50,203 bases of DNA, from contig CANJUR010000010.1 in NCBI GenBank assembly GCA_947477565.1, positions 64,157 to 114,359 of the forward strand, written 5' to 3'. The notes below the pieces were generated by a model, which had not been told where the DNA came from, did no database searches, and saw nothing but the letters and a program-made list of their open reading frames with translations. Position numbers and translations under genes: made by a program. Below are positions 38,452-46,138 of this stretch, piece after piece. The number at the start of each line of letters is the position of its first letter. Position 1 is the stretch's first letter. This DNA comes from Deltaproteobacteria bacterium. Its GTDB lineage: Bacteria > Myxococcota_A > Polyangia > Polyangiales > Ga0077539.

Positions 38452-38544
38452 ATCGGAGGTCTTCGGAATCGTTGGATTTGGTCGCCGTGAACGCTTGGCG
38501 TTTGCGAGCTAGTTCATGATCATAGCGGGACAGGAGCGCACAGC

Positions 38545-39630
38545 ATGTCTCCCAAAGACCCAGACGACCGGGCTGCAGCGGAGCTCGATGTTCGAGCGCA
38601 GATGACTCGTCCACTGCTTTCGGCGGCGCACGGGGCCGCCGATCGCATCTCGTCGGAGGTTCGTTCGCTCAGCGGTGAGCAGGGTCCGGGGTTTGGCCCG
38701 CTGCGCGAGGCGGTGCGTTCGCTCAACACGGCCCTCTTTCACCTGCACGCTTTGTACGGCGGCATCCTCTCGCCGGCCTCGACGCAGCCCGCCTCCATCG
38801 ACGCTGTCGCGCTCGCATGGAAGCTCGCGGACGAGTACACCGACAGCGCCATTCGGCTGCGCGTGGACTGCCGCGTGCCTTCAGCGATGGTGCTGGTCGA
38901 GGGCGTCCGCCTTCGCCGGGTGATCTGTTTCGTAGTCGAGCGCGCCGCCGCGGTGCACACCGATAGCTGTGTGACGATGAGGGTGCGCATCGAGGCCGAG
39001 CGCGTCGGGATGGAGTGTCCCTGGGACGACGATTCGTCGAGCCTGGCCGTGCTCGATGAGGAGCATCGTTGGGTCAAGCAGGAGCTCTCTGTCCTCGGCG
39101 GCACAGCGGTGTTTGGCAACGAAACGGTGATCCTCTGGCTGCCTCGCGAAGCGGCCCAGGCAGACGCTCAGGCACCGGAGGCGCTCGTGCGCGAGGTGCT
39201 CGACCTGCGCCGCGAGCGCGATACCTTCATTCACCACGTCGAGCGCGCCACCGGCGAACTCGTTGCCATCCAGAGCGAGACCGAAGACCTGCGGCGTCGC
39301 ATGTCGCGGATGGAGCGGAGCATGGCGGGCGCCGTCAACGACCTGCACCGCTCTTTCGAGACCATCAACGCGCTCGCTTCTTCGGTCAGGGGCAATCCGG
39401 CGCTGCGCAACGAGATGCTCGCCATCTGCGCGCAAGGCGAGGCGCGGGTCGATCAGTTCATGGACGAGGTCGAGATCGTGACCAGCGCCGGCGCTCTCTC
39501 CCTCGTGCGAGACGGCACTGAAGATCCCCTCGGCGGATCGGCCTCGCTCGCCGCGCCCCGGGTAGCGGTCTTCGACGCGGACGAGGACGAGCCCACCATC
39601 GTCCGTGCCCTGAGCGCCTGGGGGCAGTGA
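38545..39630 (+). CDS. Degenerate histidine-kinase/receiver-like signalling protein
   Basis: 361 residues, cytoplasmic. The first 200 resemble the end of a sensor kinase: a helical region (REAVRSLNTALFHLHALYGG) where the phospho-His helix should be, then an ATPase-like tail (TMRVRIEAERVGMECPWDDD, ELSVLGGTAVFGNETVILWL) with no N- or G-box visible. A long coiled coil follows (VREVLDLRRERDTFIHHVER, ELVAIQSETEDLRRRMSRME). The last 22 residues (PRVAVFDADEDEPTIVRALS) look like the first strand and acidic pair of a receiver domain, but the protein stops there. It is therefore probably a pseudo-kinase or a truncated hybrid. Its stop overlaps the queG start. Confidence 0.55.
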   Translation: MSPKDPDDRAAAELDVRAQMTRPLLSAAHGAADRISSEVRSLSGEQGPGFGPLREAVRSLNTALFHLHALYGGILSPASTQPASIDAVALAWKLADEYTDSAIRLRVDCRVPSAMVLVEGVRLRRVICFVVERAAAVHTDSCVTMRVRIEAERVGMECPWDDDSSSLAVLDEEHRWVKQELSVLGGTAVFGNETVILWLPREAAQADAQAPEALVREVLDLRRERDTFIHHVERATGELVAIQSETEDLRRRMSRMERSMAGAVNDLHRSFETINALASSVRGNPALRNEMLAICAQGEARVDQFMDEVEIVTSAGALSLVRDGTEDPLGGSASLAAPRVAVFDADEDEPTIVRALSAWGQ

Positions 39631-40679
39631 GCGTCTCGCTCGCGGGCGATGCCATTCGCGCGAAGGCACGCTCCCTTGGGTTTCACCGCGTCGGTTTCGC
39701 GGACGTCGGTCCGCTCCAGGAAGACCACCCGCGCTACCTCGCCTGGATCGCCGCTGGACACCACGGCGAGATGTCCTGGCTCGCCGACAACGCCGAAGTG
39801 CGGCGCGACGCACGCGGCCCGGGCGTCCTCGACGACGCGCGCTCGGTCATCGTCTGCGCGCTCTCCTATCACCGCGGCGACGAGGCCTCGCAGATGCCTG
39901 GAGCCACCATCGCCCGGTACGCCCGGGGCGGCGACTACCACAACTTTCTCCGCAAGCGTCTCCGTCGTCTTGCCGCCTGGATGCGCCAGGAGTTCGGCGC
40001 AGGGGCCCGGCCCCTCGTGGACACCGCGCCGCTGCTCGAGCGTGCCTGGGCCAGCCGCGCGGGCGTCGGTTTCGTCGGTCGCAACGGGTGCATCATCGCC
40101 CCCGGCCTCGGCAGCTACCTCCTGCTCGGCGAGGTGGTGACCAATCTCGCGCTCCCCGCCGACGAGCCGATGGAAATGCGTTGCGGCAGCTGCACCCGTT
40201 GCCTCGACGCGTGCCCGACGCAGGCGTTCGTCGCCTCGCACATTCTCGATGCCCGTCGGTGCGTGAGCTACCTCACCATCGAGCACGCCGGCGCGGTTGA
40301 TCCGACACTGCGCGCGGGCGTAGGAGACCGCATCTTCGGCTGCGACGACTGCCAGGACGTCTGTCCTTTCAACCGCACAGCACCGCCGCCGCGGTCAGAA
40401 ACCGCAGAGTTCGCGCCCGACCCGCGCTGGCGAGAGGCGTCTCCCGAGTCGATTCTCTCGATGGATCCCGCACGCTGGGACGCCCTCGCGCAGGGCTCGC
40501 CGCTGGCGCGACCGGGTTGGCCACGCATGGCTCGCAACGCGGCTCTGGTACTGGGCAACGTGGGCGAGCGAAAACATCTGCCCGTGCTGCAAGCGCACGC
40601 TCAGCGGTCGGAGGGGATCCATAAAGAAGCAGCGGAATGGGCGATCATGGAGATCACCCGCCGCGCTCAAAGGCCCTGA
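39627..40679 (+). CDS. queG: Epoxyqueuosine reductase QueG
   Basis: Reduces epoxyqueuosine to queuosine in tRNA, using cobalamin and two [4Fe-4S] clusters. 350 residues starting at GTG overlapping the previous stop (GTGA). The N-terminal cobalamin region holds FHRVGFADVGPL and the DARSVIVCALSYH segment. The two ferredoxin clusters are visible (MRCGSCTRCLDACPTQAF and FGCDDCQDVCPFNRTAP), and a short HEAT-like helical repeat ends the protein (ARNAALVLGNVGERKHLPVL). No other queuosine gene is in the window. A terminator hairpin begins at the stop. Confidence 0.92.
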   Translation: MSVSLAGDAIRAKARSLGFHRVGFADVGPLQEDHPRYLAWIAAGHHGEMSWLADNAEVRRDARGPGVLDDARSVIVCALSYHRGDEASQMPGATIARYARGGDYHNFLRKRLRRLAAWMRQEFGAGARPLVDTAPLLERAWASRAGVGFVGRNGCIIAPGLGSYLLLGEVVTNLALPADEPMEMRCGSCTRCLDACPTQAFVASHILDARRCVSYLTIEHAGAVDPTLRAGVGDRIFGCDDCQDVCPFNRTAPPPRSETAEFAPDPRWREASPESILSMDPARWDALAQGSPLARPGWPRMARNAALVLGNVGERKHLPVLQAHAQRSEGIHKEAAEWAIMEITRRAQRP

Positions 40680-40693
40680 AAATCAGGGCTTTT
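40673..40693 (+). terminator. Rho-independent terminator overlapping the queG stop
   Basis: A perfect 7-base stem (GCCCTGA, 40673-40679; TCAGGGC, 40683-40689) with a three-base AAA loop and a TTTT run after it. The queG TGA is part of the left arm. It ends the queG transcript and separates it from the convergent KGG gene. Confidence 0.75.
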
Positions 40694-40708
40694 GAAGGGT
40701 TCAGAAGC

Positions 40709-40972
40709 TTATGTGGCGACGGGCGTCTTGCCGCGACCGCCGTTGGAAGCGAGTCCCCCCTTGCGGCCGGCTTCGCGGGCGCTGGCAGCGTTCCACTCGT
40801 GGCCGGTGCCGTGCGCGTGGGAGGCCTTGCCACCCTTGCTCGCGATCTCCTTCTGCTTCGAAGCATCCATCGCCGCAAACCCTCGGCGCTGCTTCTTACG
40901 CGGGGCGGCTACGACCTCGGTCGCGCCGCCAGTGCTGTCTGCTCCGCCGACCGTAGAAACGCTGTTCGTCAT
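40709..40972 (-). CDS. KGG-repeat stress-type small protein (YciG/con-10-like)
   Basis: 87 residues from the ATG at 40972, which has a strong ribosome site (GAAGGAGGA) 5-6 bases upstream. It carries the KGG pattern twice (RGFAAMDASKQKEIASKGGK, SAREAGRKGGLASNGGRG), typical of small hydrophilic proteins induced by stress, starvation or desiccation in bacteria and fungi. It is basic and Gly/Ser/Ala-rich. The N-terminal 20 residues are a neutral Ser/Gly spacer. The frame is open 72 bases further upstream, but the ribosome site decides the start. It is divergent from the M16 peptidase gene. Confidence 0.8.
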   Translation of the reverse strand: MTNSVSTVGGADSTGGATEVVAAPRKKQRRGFAAMDASKQKEIASKGGKASHAHGTGHEWNAASAREAGRKGGLASNGGRGKTPVAT

Positions 40973-40992
40973 GGAGTCCTCCTTCGAAATCC

Positions 40993-41024
40993 CACTCGCC
41001 GTCACACAAGCACTCACCGTCACA
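40993..41024. repeat. Two 14-bp direct repeats in the leader of the KGG gene
   Basis: CACTCGCCGTCACA (40993-41006) and CACTCACCGTCACA (41011-41024) differ at one base and lie 18 bases apart, just upstream of the ribosome site of the KGG gene. They could be a regulator binding site, but no known consensus matches. Confidence 0.35.
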
Positions 41025-41158
41025 GTGGAGATTCGCTTGTACATGCACTTACTACGGGCTTTGAGGCAATGACGAGCAGAACGGTTGCGATCTGTTTAGG
41101 GTTTGTTGAAGGCTGCAGGGGTGCCGTCGCGAGGGAGCATCGGGGTTGCGGGTCACCC

Positions 41159-41188
41159 TTGAACGATCCCGCTCGCCGGTGCTATCCC
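41159..41188 (+). promoter_or_regulatory. Possible sigma-70-type promoter for the M16 operon
   Basis: TTGAAC (41159-41164), an 18-base spacer and TATCCC (41183-41188), ending 46 bases before the GTG start. The -35 box is good; the -10 matches only three of six bases, and the window is too GC-rich for strong confidence. Confidence 0.25.
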
Positions 41189-41234
41189 GCGACCCGCGCG
41201 CGTTTTGGTGCGCGCCCGGACAAATGGAGCAGCG

Positions 41235-42662
41235 GTGGTCAATCGTCGAGTTCGCACGAGAGTCGTGACGTGGATGGCCGCCGGGGCGCTCGGTCTGACC
41301 GGGGCTGCGCAAGCGCAAGAGCTTCCGGTGCCGGTGCAGGTCGAACGCCTGGAGAACGGCTTGCGGGTGGTCTTGAGCCCCGATCACACGTCCCCGACGG
41401 TGGCCGTAGCGGTCTACTACGACGTCGGTGCGCGGGTGGAGGAGCGCGGTCGGTCGGGCTTCGCGCATCTCTTCGAGCACATGATGTTCGAGGGCAGCGC
41501 CAACGTCGGCAAGGGCGAGCACTTCCGGTTGATCAGCACCCAGGGGGGCTCGCTCAACGGCACCACTTCGGAAGACCGGACCAACTATTTCGAGACGCTC
41601 CCGGCCAACGCACTCGAGGTCGGAATCTTTCTCGAAGCCGACCGCATGCGGTCATTGGCGATCACCGCGGAGAACTTCGAAAACCAGCGGCAAACCGTGA
41701 TGGAAGAGCGCCGCCAGTCGTACGAGAACCGCCCCTACGCGCTCTCGTTCATCCAGCGCGACGCGCTCGCCTTCCAGGGCTACTGGCCGTACGAGCACAG
41801 CGTCATCGGCGACATGGCCGATCTCCATCGGGCTTCGCTCGATGATGTCCGGGCCTTCCACGACCGCTACTACGCGCCCGACAACGCAGTGATCTCGCTC
41901 TCCGGCGACTTCGAGCCCGCGCAGGCGCTCGAGCTTGTGCGTCAGCATTTCGGTGCGATTCCGGCGCGGCACGAGAGCCCCTGGGCGGACCCGGGTTTTC
42001 CCGCGCAGACCGCCGAGCGCACCGGGTCCATCGAAGACCGCCTCGCGCCACTGCCCGCCTTTCATCTGGCCTATCACGTCCCCGCGCGCCGCACGCCGGA
42101 CCACTACGCCCTCGACATCCTCGCGATGGTGCTCGCCAGCGGCGAGAGTTCCCGGCTCTATCAGGAACTCGTCAAGACCCGCGAGATCGCCAGCGAGATC
42201 TCCGTGGACACGGAAGACCGCCGCGGCCCGGACGTCTTCACGGTGTGGTGCATCCTCGCGAGCGGACATCAGCCCGCCGAGGCCCGCGAGGTGATCTACC
42301 GCCAGATCGAGTCCATCGCGCACACGGGCATCACCCTGCCGGAACTCACCAAGACCCATAACCTCTTCCGTCGGTCGTTCGTCTTCGGCCTGCAAAGCAA
42401 CCTCGCGCGCGCCCGCCGCCTCGCGGAGTTCGAGATGTACGACGGCAACGCCGCGCTACTGCGCACCGAACTCAATCGCTACCTTGCCGTGAGCGCCGCC
42501 GACGTCCAGCGCGTCGCAGGTCAGTACTTCCACGCCGAAAACCGCACCGTCCTCGACGTGATTCCCCACCGCGCCGCACCCGCACCCGCACCCGCACCCG
42601 CACCCGCACCCGCACCCGCACCCGCACCCGCACCCGCACCCGCCGCACCCGCCCGCCGCTGA
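41235..42662 (+). CDS. M16-family zinc metallopeptidase (active subunit)
   Basis: 475 residues from GTG at 41235, chosen because a ribosome site (ATGGAG) sits just upstream and the start gives a clean signal peptide ending GAAQAQ. It has the inverted zinc motif FAHLFEHMMFEGS (H78-x-x-E81-H82) and the third ligand Glu near residue 157 (QTVMEERRQ), as in pitrilysin/processing-peptidase relatives. The body carries the repeated YYAPDNAVISLSGDF strand and the second M16 domain (LAYHVPARRTPDHYALDI). The C-terminus is an Ala-Pro repeat, probably a flexible rod across the periplasm. The next gene encodes the inactive partner. Confidence 0.9.
   Translation: MVNRRVRTRVVTWMAAGALGLTGAAQAQELPVPVQVERLENGLRVVLSPDHTSPTVAVAVYYDVGARVEERGRSGFAHLFEHMMFEGSANVGKGEHFRLISTQGGSLNGTTSEDRTNYFETLPANALEVGIFLEADRMRSLAITAENFENQRQTVMEERRQSYENRPYALSFIQRDALAFQGYWPYEHSVIGDMADLHRASLDDVRAFHDRYYAPDNAVISLSGDFEPAQALELVRQHFGAIPARHESPWADPGFPAQTAERTGSIEDRLAPLPAFHLAYHVPARRTPDHYALDILAMVLASGESSRLYQELVKTREIASEISVDTEDRRGPDVFTVWCILASGHQPAEAREVIYRQIESIAHTGITLPELTKTHNLFRRSFVFGLQSNLARARRLAEFEMYDGNAALLRTELNRYLAVSAADVQRVAGQYFHAENRTVLDVIPHRAAPAPAPAPAPAPAPAPAPAPAPAAPARR
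42576..42641. repeat. Hexanucleotide repeat (GCACCC)11 encoding Ala-Pro
   Basis: Eleven perfect tandem copies of GCACCC in frame, giving (Ala-Pro)n at the C-terminus of the M16 peptidase. Perfect short repeats of this kind slip easily, and the frame is preserved because the unit is six bases. Confidence 0.95.
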
Positions 42663-42681
42663 TCGAACGAGGAACCACCCG

Positions 42682-44391
42682 ATGCGCCGACTTCCCTTCG
42701 CCCTCGCCCTCGTGCTCGCCGCCTGCGGTAGCACCCACACTCCTGCGATCGTCGCCCCCGTGGCGACCGCCTCTCCGGCCGATGCGAGCGCTTCGCCGGT
42801 CGTCGCCGCTGCGCCGCGCGTCACGGTGCCCACGCCTGGCCCCGCTCGCGATGTCCATCTCCCCGCGGTGCGCTCCACCACACTGACCAACGGGCTCGCG
42901 GTGCAACTCGTGGAGTACCACACGCTCCCGGTGCTCCACCTCCGCCTCGTGGTGCGCGCGGGATCGTCCACGGACCCGGCCAACCTGCCGGGACTCGCGT
43001 CGCTCACCGGCGACATGCTCCGCGAAGGCACCACCAGCCGCAGCAGCGCGCAGATCGCCGAGAGCATCGAATTTGTCGGTGGGAGCCTCGACGTCTCGAC
43101 CAGCGCCGACGTGACGGTGCTCTCCGTCTCGGTGCTGCGCGACCACGCGGAGACGGCCCTCAATCTCCTCGCGGACGTGCTCGGGCACCCGACCTTTCCG
43201 CAGGTGGAGATCAACAAGCTCAAGCGCCGCGAGACCGACCGGCTTCAGCAGTCCCGCAACGATCCGAGCTGGCTGACCCGGCGTGCATTTTACCAGGGCT
43301 TGTATGGTGAGAACCACCCGTACGGTCGCTACGACACCACGCCCGCAGTGCTCGGGCGAGTGACGCGCGCCGACCTTGTGGCCTTCCACCGCGCGCGCTT
43401 CGTCTCGGGAAACATGTTTCTGACGGTGGTCGGGGACGTGCAGCCCGCGGCCTTCGATGCGCTGCTCGCCCGCACGCTCGGCACCCTGCGCCGCGGCACC
43501 GCTCCGGTGGTTGCGATCGCCGATGTTCCCGCCGCTGCCGCACGGCAGATCGTTCTCGTAGACCGGCCGGAGTCTGCGCAGAGCGTCATTCGCATTGGCA
43601 ATGTCTCGCTGCGCCGCGCCGACCCCGACTGGGTTCCCTTCACGGTGGCCAACCAGATGCTCGGTGGCGGCGTCTCGTCGCGCCTCTTCATGGACCTCCG
43701 GGAACTCCGATCGCTCTCCTACGGCGTCTACGCCCGCATGGGTGAAAACGTCGGTGCCAGCCAGTGGTTTGCGGGCGGCCAGGTTCGCACCGCGGTCACG
43801 AGCGACGCCATGCACGCCCTCTTCCGCCACCTCGAGTGCCTCACCACCGAGCCCGCTCCCGATGCGGAACTCGCCATGACGCGCTCGTACCTCACGGACA
43901 GCTTTGCGCTCTCCATCGAGACCCCTGGCAACGTCGCCGACCTCGTCTCCTCGATGCGCGTCTACGGCCTGCCGGCGGACTACTACGACACCCTCCGCGC
44001 GCGGGTGACGGCGGTCGATGCCGCGGCCTCGCTCGCCACTGCGCGGCGCTACGTTCACCCCGATCATGCGCTCGTGGTGGTGGTCGGCACGGCCGCGGCG
44101 CCGGTCGAGGTCGGCCCCCCGTGCGCGGCCGCTGCGGCGCTCCCGGCGGATGCGACCTTCGCCCAGCAACTCCAGGCCTGCCAGGCCCACGCGGAGCACC
44201 CCACGCCTCGCGAAACGCAGCCCCTGCAGGAGGTGCTGCGCTCGTTTGGTCCGGTGCGCGTGGTCGATCTCGAGGGGAACACCGTGCGCGAACTCACCGC
44301 GACCGCCCCCGTAGCGTCCCCCATTCACGCGCGCTGCGAAGAGCTTTCCACGACCGCCCTCCAGGCCGTGGCGCACTCCGGCCAGCACTGA
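42682..44391 (+). CDS. M16-family peptidase partner, zinc site lost; lipoprotein
   Basis: 569 residues, with a lipoprotein signal (MRRLPFALALVLAACGSTHT) and an Ala/Pro spacer. It aligns in plan with M16 proteins (TTLTNGLAVQLVEYHTLPVL, VVRAGSSTDPANLPGLASLT) but the position of HxxEH reads LTGDMLREGTTS, so zinc cannot bind there. The C-terminal domain keeps VLGGGVSSRLF-type sequence (MLGGGVSSRLFMDLRELRSL) and a final 80-residue tail without known domain. Paired active and inactive M16 proteins usually form a heterodimer. It starts 19 bases after the active subunit, so they are co-expressed, and the lipid anchor would hold the pair to a membrane. Confidence 0.85.
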   Translation: MRRLPFALALVLAACGSTHTPAIVAPVATASPADASASPVVAAAPRVTVPTPGPARDVHLPAVRSTTLTNGLAVQLVEYHTLPVLHLRLVVRAGSSTDPANLPGLASLTGDMLREGTTSRSSAQIAESIEFVGGSLDVSTSADVTVLSVSVLRDHAETALNLLADVLGHPTFPQVEINKLKRRETDRLQQSRNDPSWLTRRAFYQGLYGENHPYGRYDTTPAVLGRVTRADLVAFHRARFVSGNMFLTVVGDVQPAAFDALLARTLGTLRRGTAPVVAIADVPAAAARQIVLVDRPESAQSVIRIGNVSLRRADPDWVPFTVANQMLGGGVSSRLFMDLRELRSLSYGVYARMGENVGASQWFAGGQVRTAVTSDAMHALFRHLECLTTEPAPDAELAMTRSYLTDSFALSIETPGNVADLVSSMRVYGLPADYYDTLRARVTAVDAAASLATARRYVHPDHALVVVVGTAAAPVEVGPPCAAAAALPADATFAQQLQACQAHAEHPTPRETQPLQEVLRSFGPVRVVDLEGNTVRELTATAPVASPIHARCEELSTTALQAVAHSGQH

Positions 44392-44466
44392 CTCGCGACT
44401 CCCCCCCCGCAAGCGCACTGCCCATGTTGCCGTTTCACTGCCCACGTTGGCAGTGATCGGCAGAGC

Positions 44467-44631
44467 TTACTTCCGCCTCGCGAACACCTCTGCAAAGGTC
44501 GTGGCGTCATCGGCCTTCGGGACGAACCCCCTGGACGGGTCTCCCGCGGCGAGGGCCTCTCCCGGAGCCTCGCGGTCGCTCCCGTGACCTGCGGACGCGT
44601 CGGTTCCTGCGCGTTCCTTTGTTCCGACGAG
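44467..44631 (-). other. Possible C-terminal gene fragment
   Basis: An open frame without start codon, from an in-frame TAG at 44632-44634 to TAA at 44467-44469. It reads as a plausible protein end (TDASAGHGSDREAPGEALAA, then FVPKADDATTFAEVFARRK). I recognise no family. Between 44392 and 45010 there is no intact gene: this frame, the phased palindromes and an RCC1 remnant are all it holds. Confidence 0.25.
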
Positions 44632-44632
44632 C

Positions 44633-44681
44633 TACTCCCGAGTACCCGCGCAACTACTCAAGAGTACCCGCCCAGTTACTC
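44633..44681. repeat. Three 22-bp-phased TACTC elements, two of them full palindromes
   Basis: TACTC at 44633, 44655 and 44677, exactly 22 bases apart. The first two are perfect inverted repeats, TACTC-CC-GAGTA and TACTC-AA-GAGTA, followed by matching ACCCGC(G/C)CA sequence. Two helical turns of spacing with a palindromic core is what a cooperative operator looks like. It lies about 330 bases upstream of the photoreceptor cluster, among gene remnants. Confidence 0.5.
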
Positions 44682-44909
44682 CGCCACGCGGGTGCAGATG
44701 GGGAACATCGTGTGTGTCTTCGTCGACGCGCAGCGGAGACCTCCACGCCGTCGACGAACCGGCAACGATCTCTGGCCGGTGGTGAAGCCGGTCCCCAACT
44801 GCCCATATCCATTGAGGCCCCAGCAGTACAGATCGCCGCCGGAGGGAATTACGCCGCTGTGATCATCACCGAGCTGCGGGAGACGACGCCGCTCACGCCT
44901 TCCCTGCAA
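44676..44909 (-). pseudogene. Remnant of an RCC1-repeat protein
   Basis: Frame reading LPQLGDDHSGVIPSGGDLYC followed by WGLNGYGQLGTGFTTGQRSL, a near-perfect RCC1 blade of the same kind as in the lipoprotein at 31390-33561. After RSLPV a one-base shift would restore the next blade start (RFVDGVEVSAARRR in another frame, where intact relatives have VEVSAGxxHTCA). Only about one and a half blades remain, with no start, so it is a broken piece. Confidence 0.55.
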
Positions 44910-45010
44910 AATTGTTGCGCCTGTGGGTTCACCTCGTCACTATCCGCCGACTCGACCATTCCATTCCCTCTCATTTGCGAGGGCCAGGCTTCGTAGGAAA
45001 GGATCACCCA

Positions 45011-45640
45011 ATGACGTCCACGGCTCTTCGGATGCACTTCCACCCCGCGTCCTACAATGCGCGCCGCGCACTCGCAGTCGCGTTTCACGTCGAGGCCCCC
45101 GTCGAGGTCGTGCTCTGCGATCTGATGGCTGGTGCCCAGGGCGCCGCGCCGTTTCGCGCGCTCAATCCCAATGGGTTGGTACCGGTGCTGGAAGACGGTG
45201 ACTTCGTGCTGTGGGAGTCGATGGCGATCGCCCAGTACCTGGCCGAGAAGCACCCGTCCCCGGTCTGGCCGGCCGATGCCCGTGTGCGCGCCGACATCAC
45301 GCGCTGGCAGGCCTGGGATCTGGCGCACTTCGGTCGCGCAGCCGATGTCCTGCTCTTCGAGAACCGCCTCCGGGGAATGTTCGGCCTCGGGGCTCCCAAT
45401 GAAGTCGCCGTCGCCCAGGCAGAAGCGGCGTTCACCCGGCATGCCCAGGTGCTCGACAACCAGCTTTCCTCCCGCACCTACGTGCTGGGCGACACGCTGT
45501 CCCTCGCCGACTTTGCGCTGGCGGGCACGTTCGGCTCCGCCACCTACGCCGGGGCGCCCGTTGCCGGGTTTGCGCACGTGGCGCGCTGGTATGACCTCGT
45601 CCGAGCGCTCCCAGCCTGGGAGCGAGCAGCCCGGGCATGA
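45011..45640 (+). CDS. Glutathione S-transferase-like protein
   Basis: 209 residues. The start ATG has a fair ribosome site (TAGGAAAGGA, centred about 12 bases upstream). The N-terminal thioredoxin-like domain has the cis-Pro region LNPNGLVPVLEDGDFVLWES with the Glu-Ser pair that binds glutathione, and a helix with YLAEK. The all-helical C-terminal domain includes the N-capping box region TYVLGDTLSLADFALAG. Its usual job is glutathione conjugation or thiol repair. It opens a cluster: its stop overlaps the ATG of the BLUF gene by 4 bases. A weak promoter-like TTGCGC/CACTAT pair lies near 44915-44943. Confidence 0.85.
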   Translation: MTSTALRMHFHPASYNARRALAVAFHVEAPVEVVLCDLMAGAQGAAPFRALNPNGLVPVLEDGDFVLWESMAIAQYLAEKHPSPVWPADARVRADITRWQAWDLAHFGRAADVLLFENRLRGMFGLGAPNEVAVAQAEAAFTRHAQVLDNQLSSRTYVLGDTLSLADFALAGTFGSATYAGAPVAGFAHVARWYDLVRALPAWERAARA

Positions 45641-46116
45641 GCGAACCAGCCGGGTTGCCCGCAAGCGATCTCGAGATCTACGCGTACACCAGCGTCTTCG
45701 CGGGGCCGCCCGAGCAGCTGGGCAGCGCGCTGGAATCGATCCGCGCGACGTCAGCCAGGCGCAACCCAGCGCTCGGGATCACGGGCGCCCTGGTGCATGA
45801 TCGCGGCCGGTTTCTGCAGGTGCTCGAAGGGGAGCGCGCGGCGTTGGACCTCCTGGTCGAGTCCCTCACAAACGATGCACGCCACCGCGAGATGAAGCTG
45901 CTTGTGCGCGCGCCCATCAAAGAGCGCACCTTCAGCGGATGGAGCATGGCCACCTACGACACCGAGGCCCTCGGCGCGGCGGCCAGAAGCCCGGCGGAAG
46001 AGATCGATCTCGCCCGCATGACCGAAGCCTTCCGTGCCAACTTTCGCCTCGTCTCGGTCGATTACTTCGAGTGCATGGCCCGGCTCTTGAGGAGCCATTC
46101 ATCCGTGGTCCGATGA
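45637..46116 (+). CDS. BLUF-domain blue-light sensor
   Basis: 159 residues, cytoplasmic. A single flavin (FAD) BLUF domain fills most of it. The key residues are visible: Tyr17 (EIYAYTSVFA), Asn43 (SARRNPALGITGALV), Gln61 (GRFLQVLEGE) and the Trp102/Met104 pair (FSGWSMATYD). The Tyr-Gln pair makes the light-driven hydrogen-bond switch. The C-terminal helices (IDLARMTEAFRANFR to the end) are the usual signal-output cap and there is no fused effector, so it must act on a separate partner. The ATG overlaps the GST stop; the HD-GYP regulator starts 22 bases after its own stop. Confidence 0.93.
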   Translation: MSEPAGLPASDLEIYAYTSVFAGPPEQLGSALESIRATSARRNPALGITGALVHDRGRFLQVLEGERAALDLLVESLTNDARHREMKLLVRAPIKERTFSGWSMATYDTEALGAAARSPAEEIDLARMTEAFRANFRLVSVDYFECMARLLRSHSSVVR

Positions 46117-46138
46117 CCCTTACCGTCCAACGGCGCAT

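Noticed and set aside
44619..44996. 125-codon + strand frame with an RCC1-like look (VQIAAGGNYAAVI)
   Set aside because: The opposite strand has the true RCC1 pattern with CWG and GQLG; the + strand similarity is chance.
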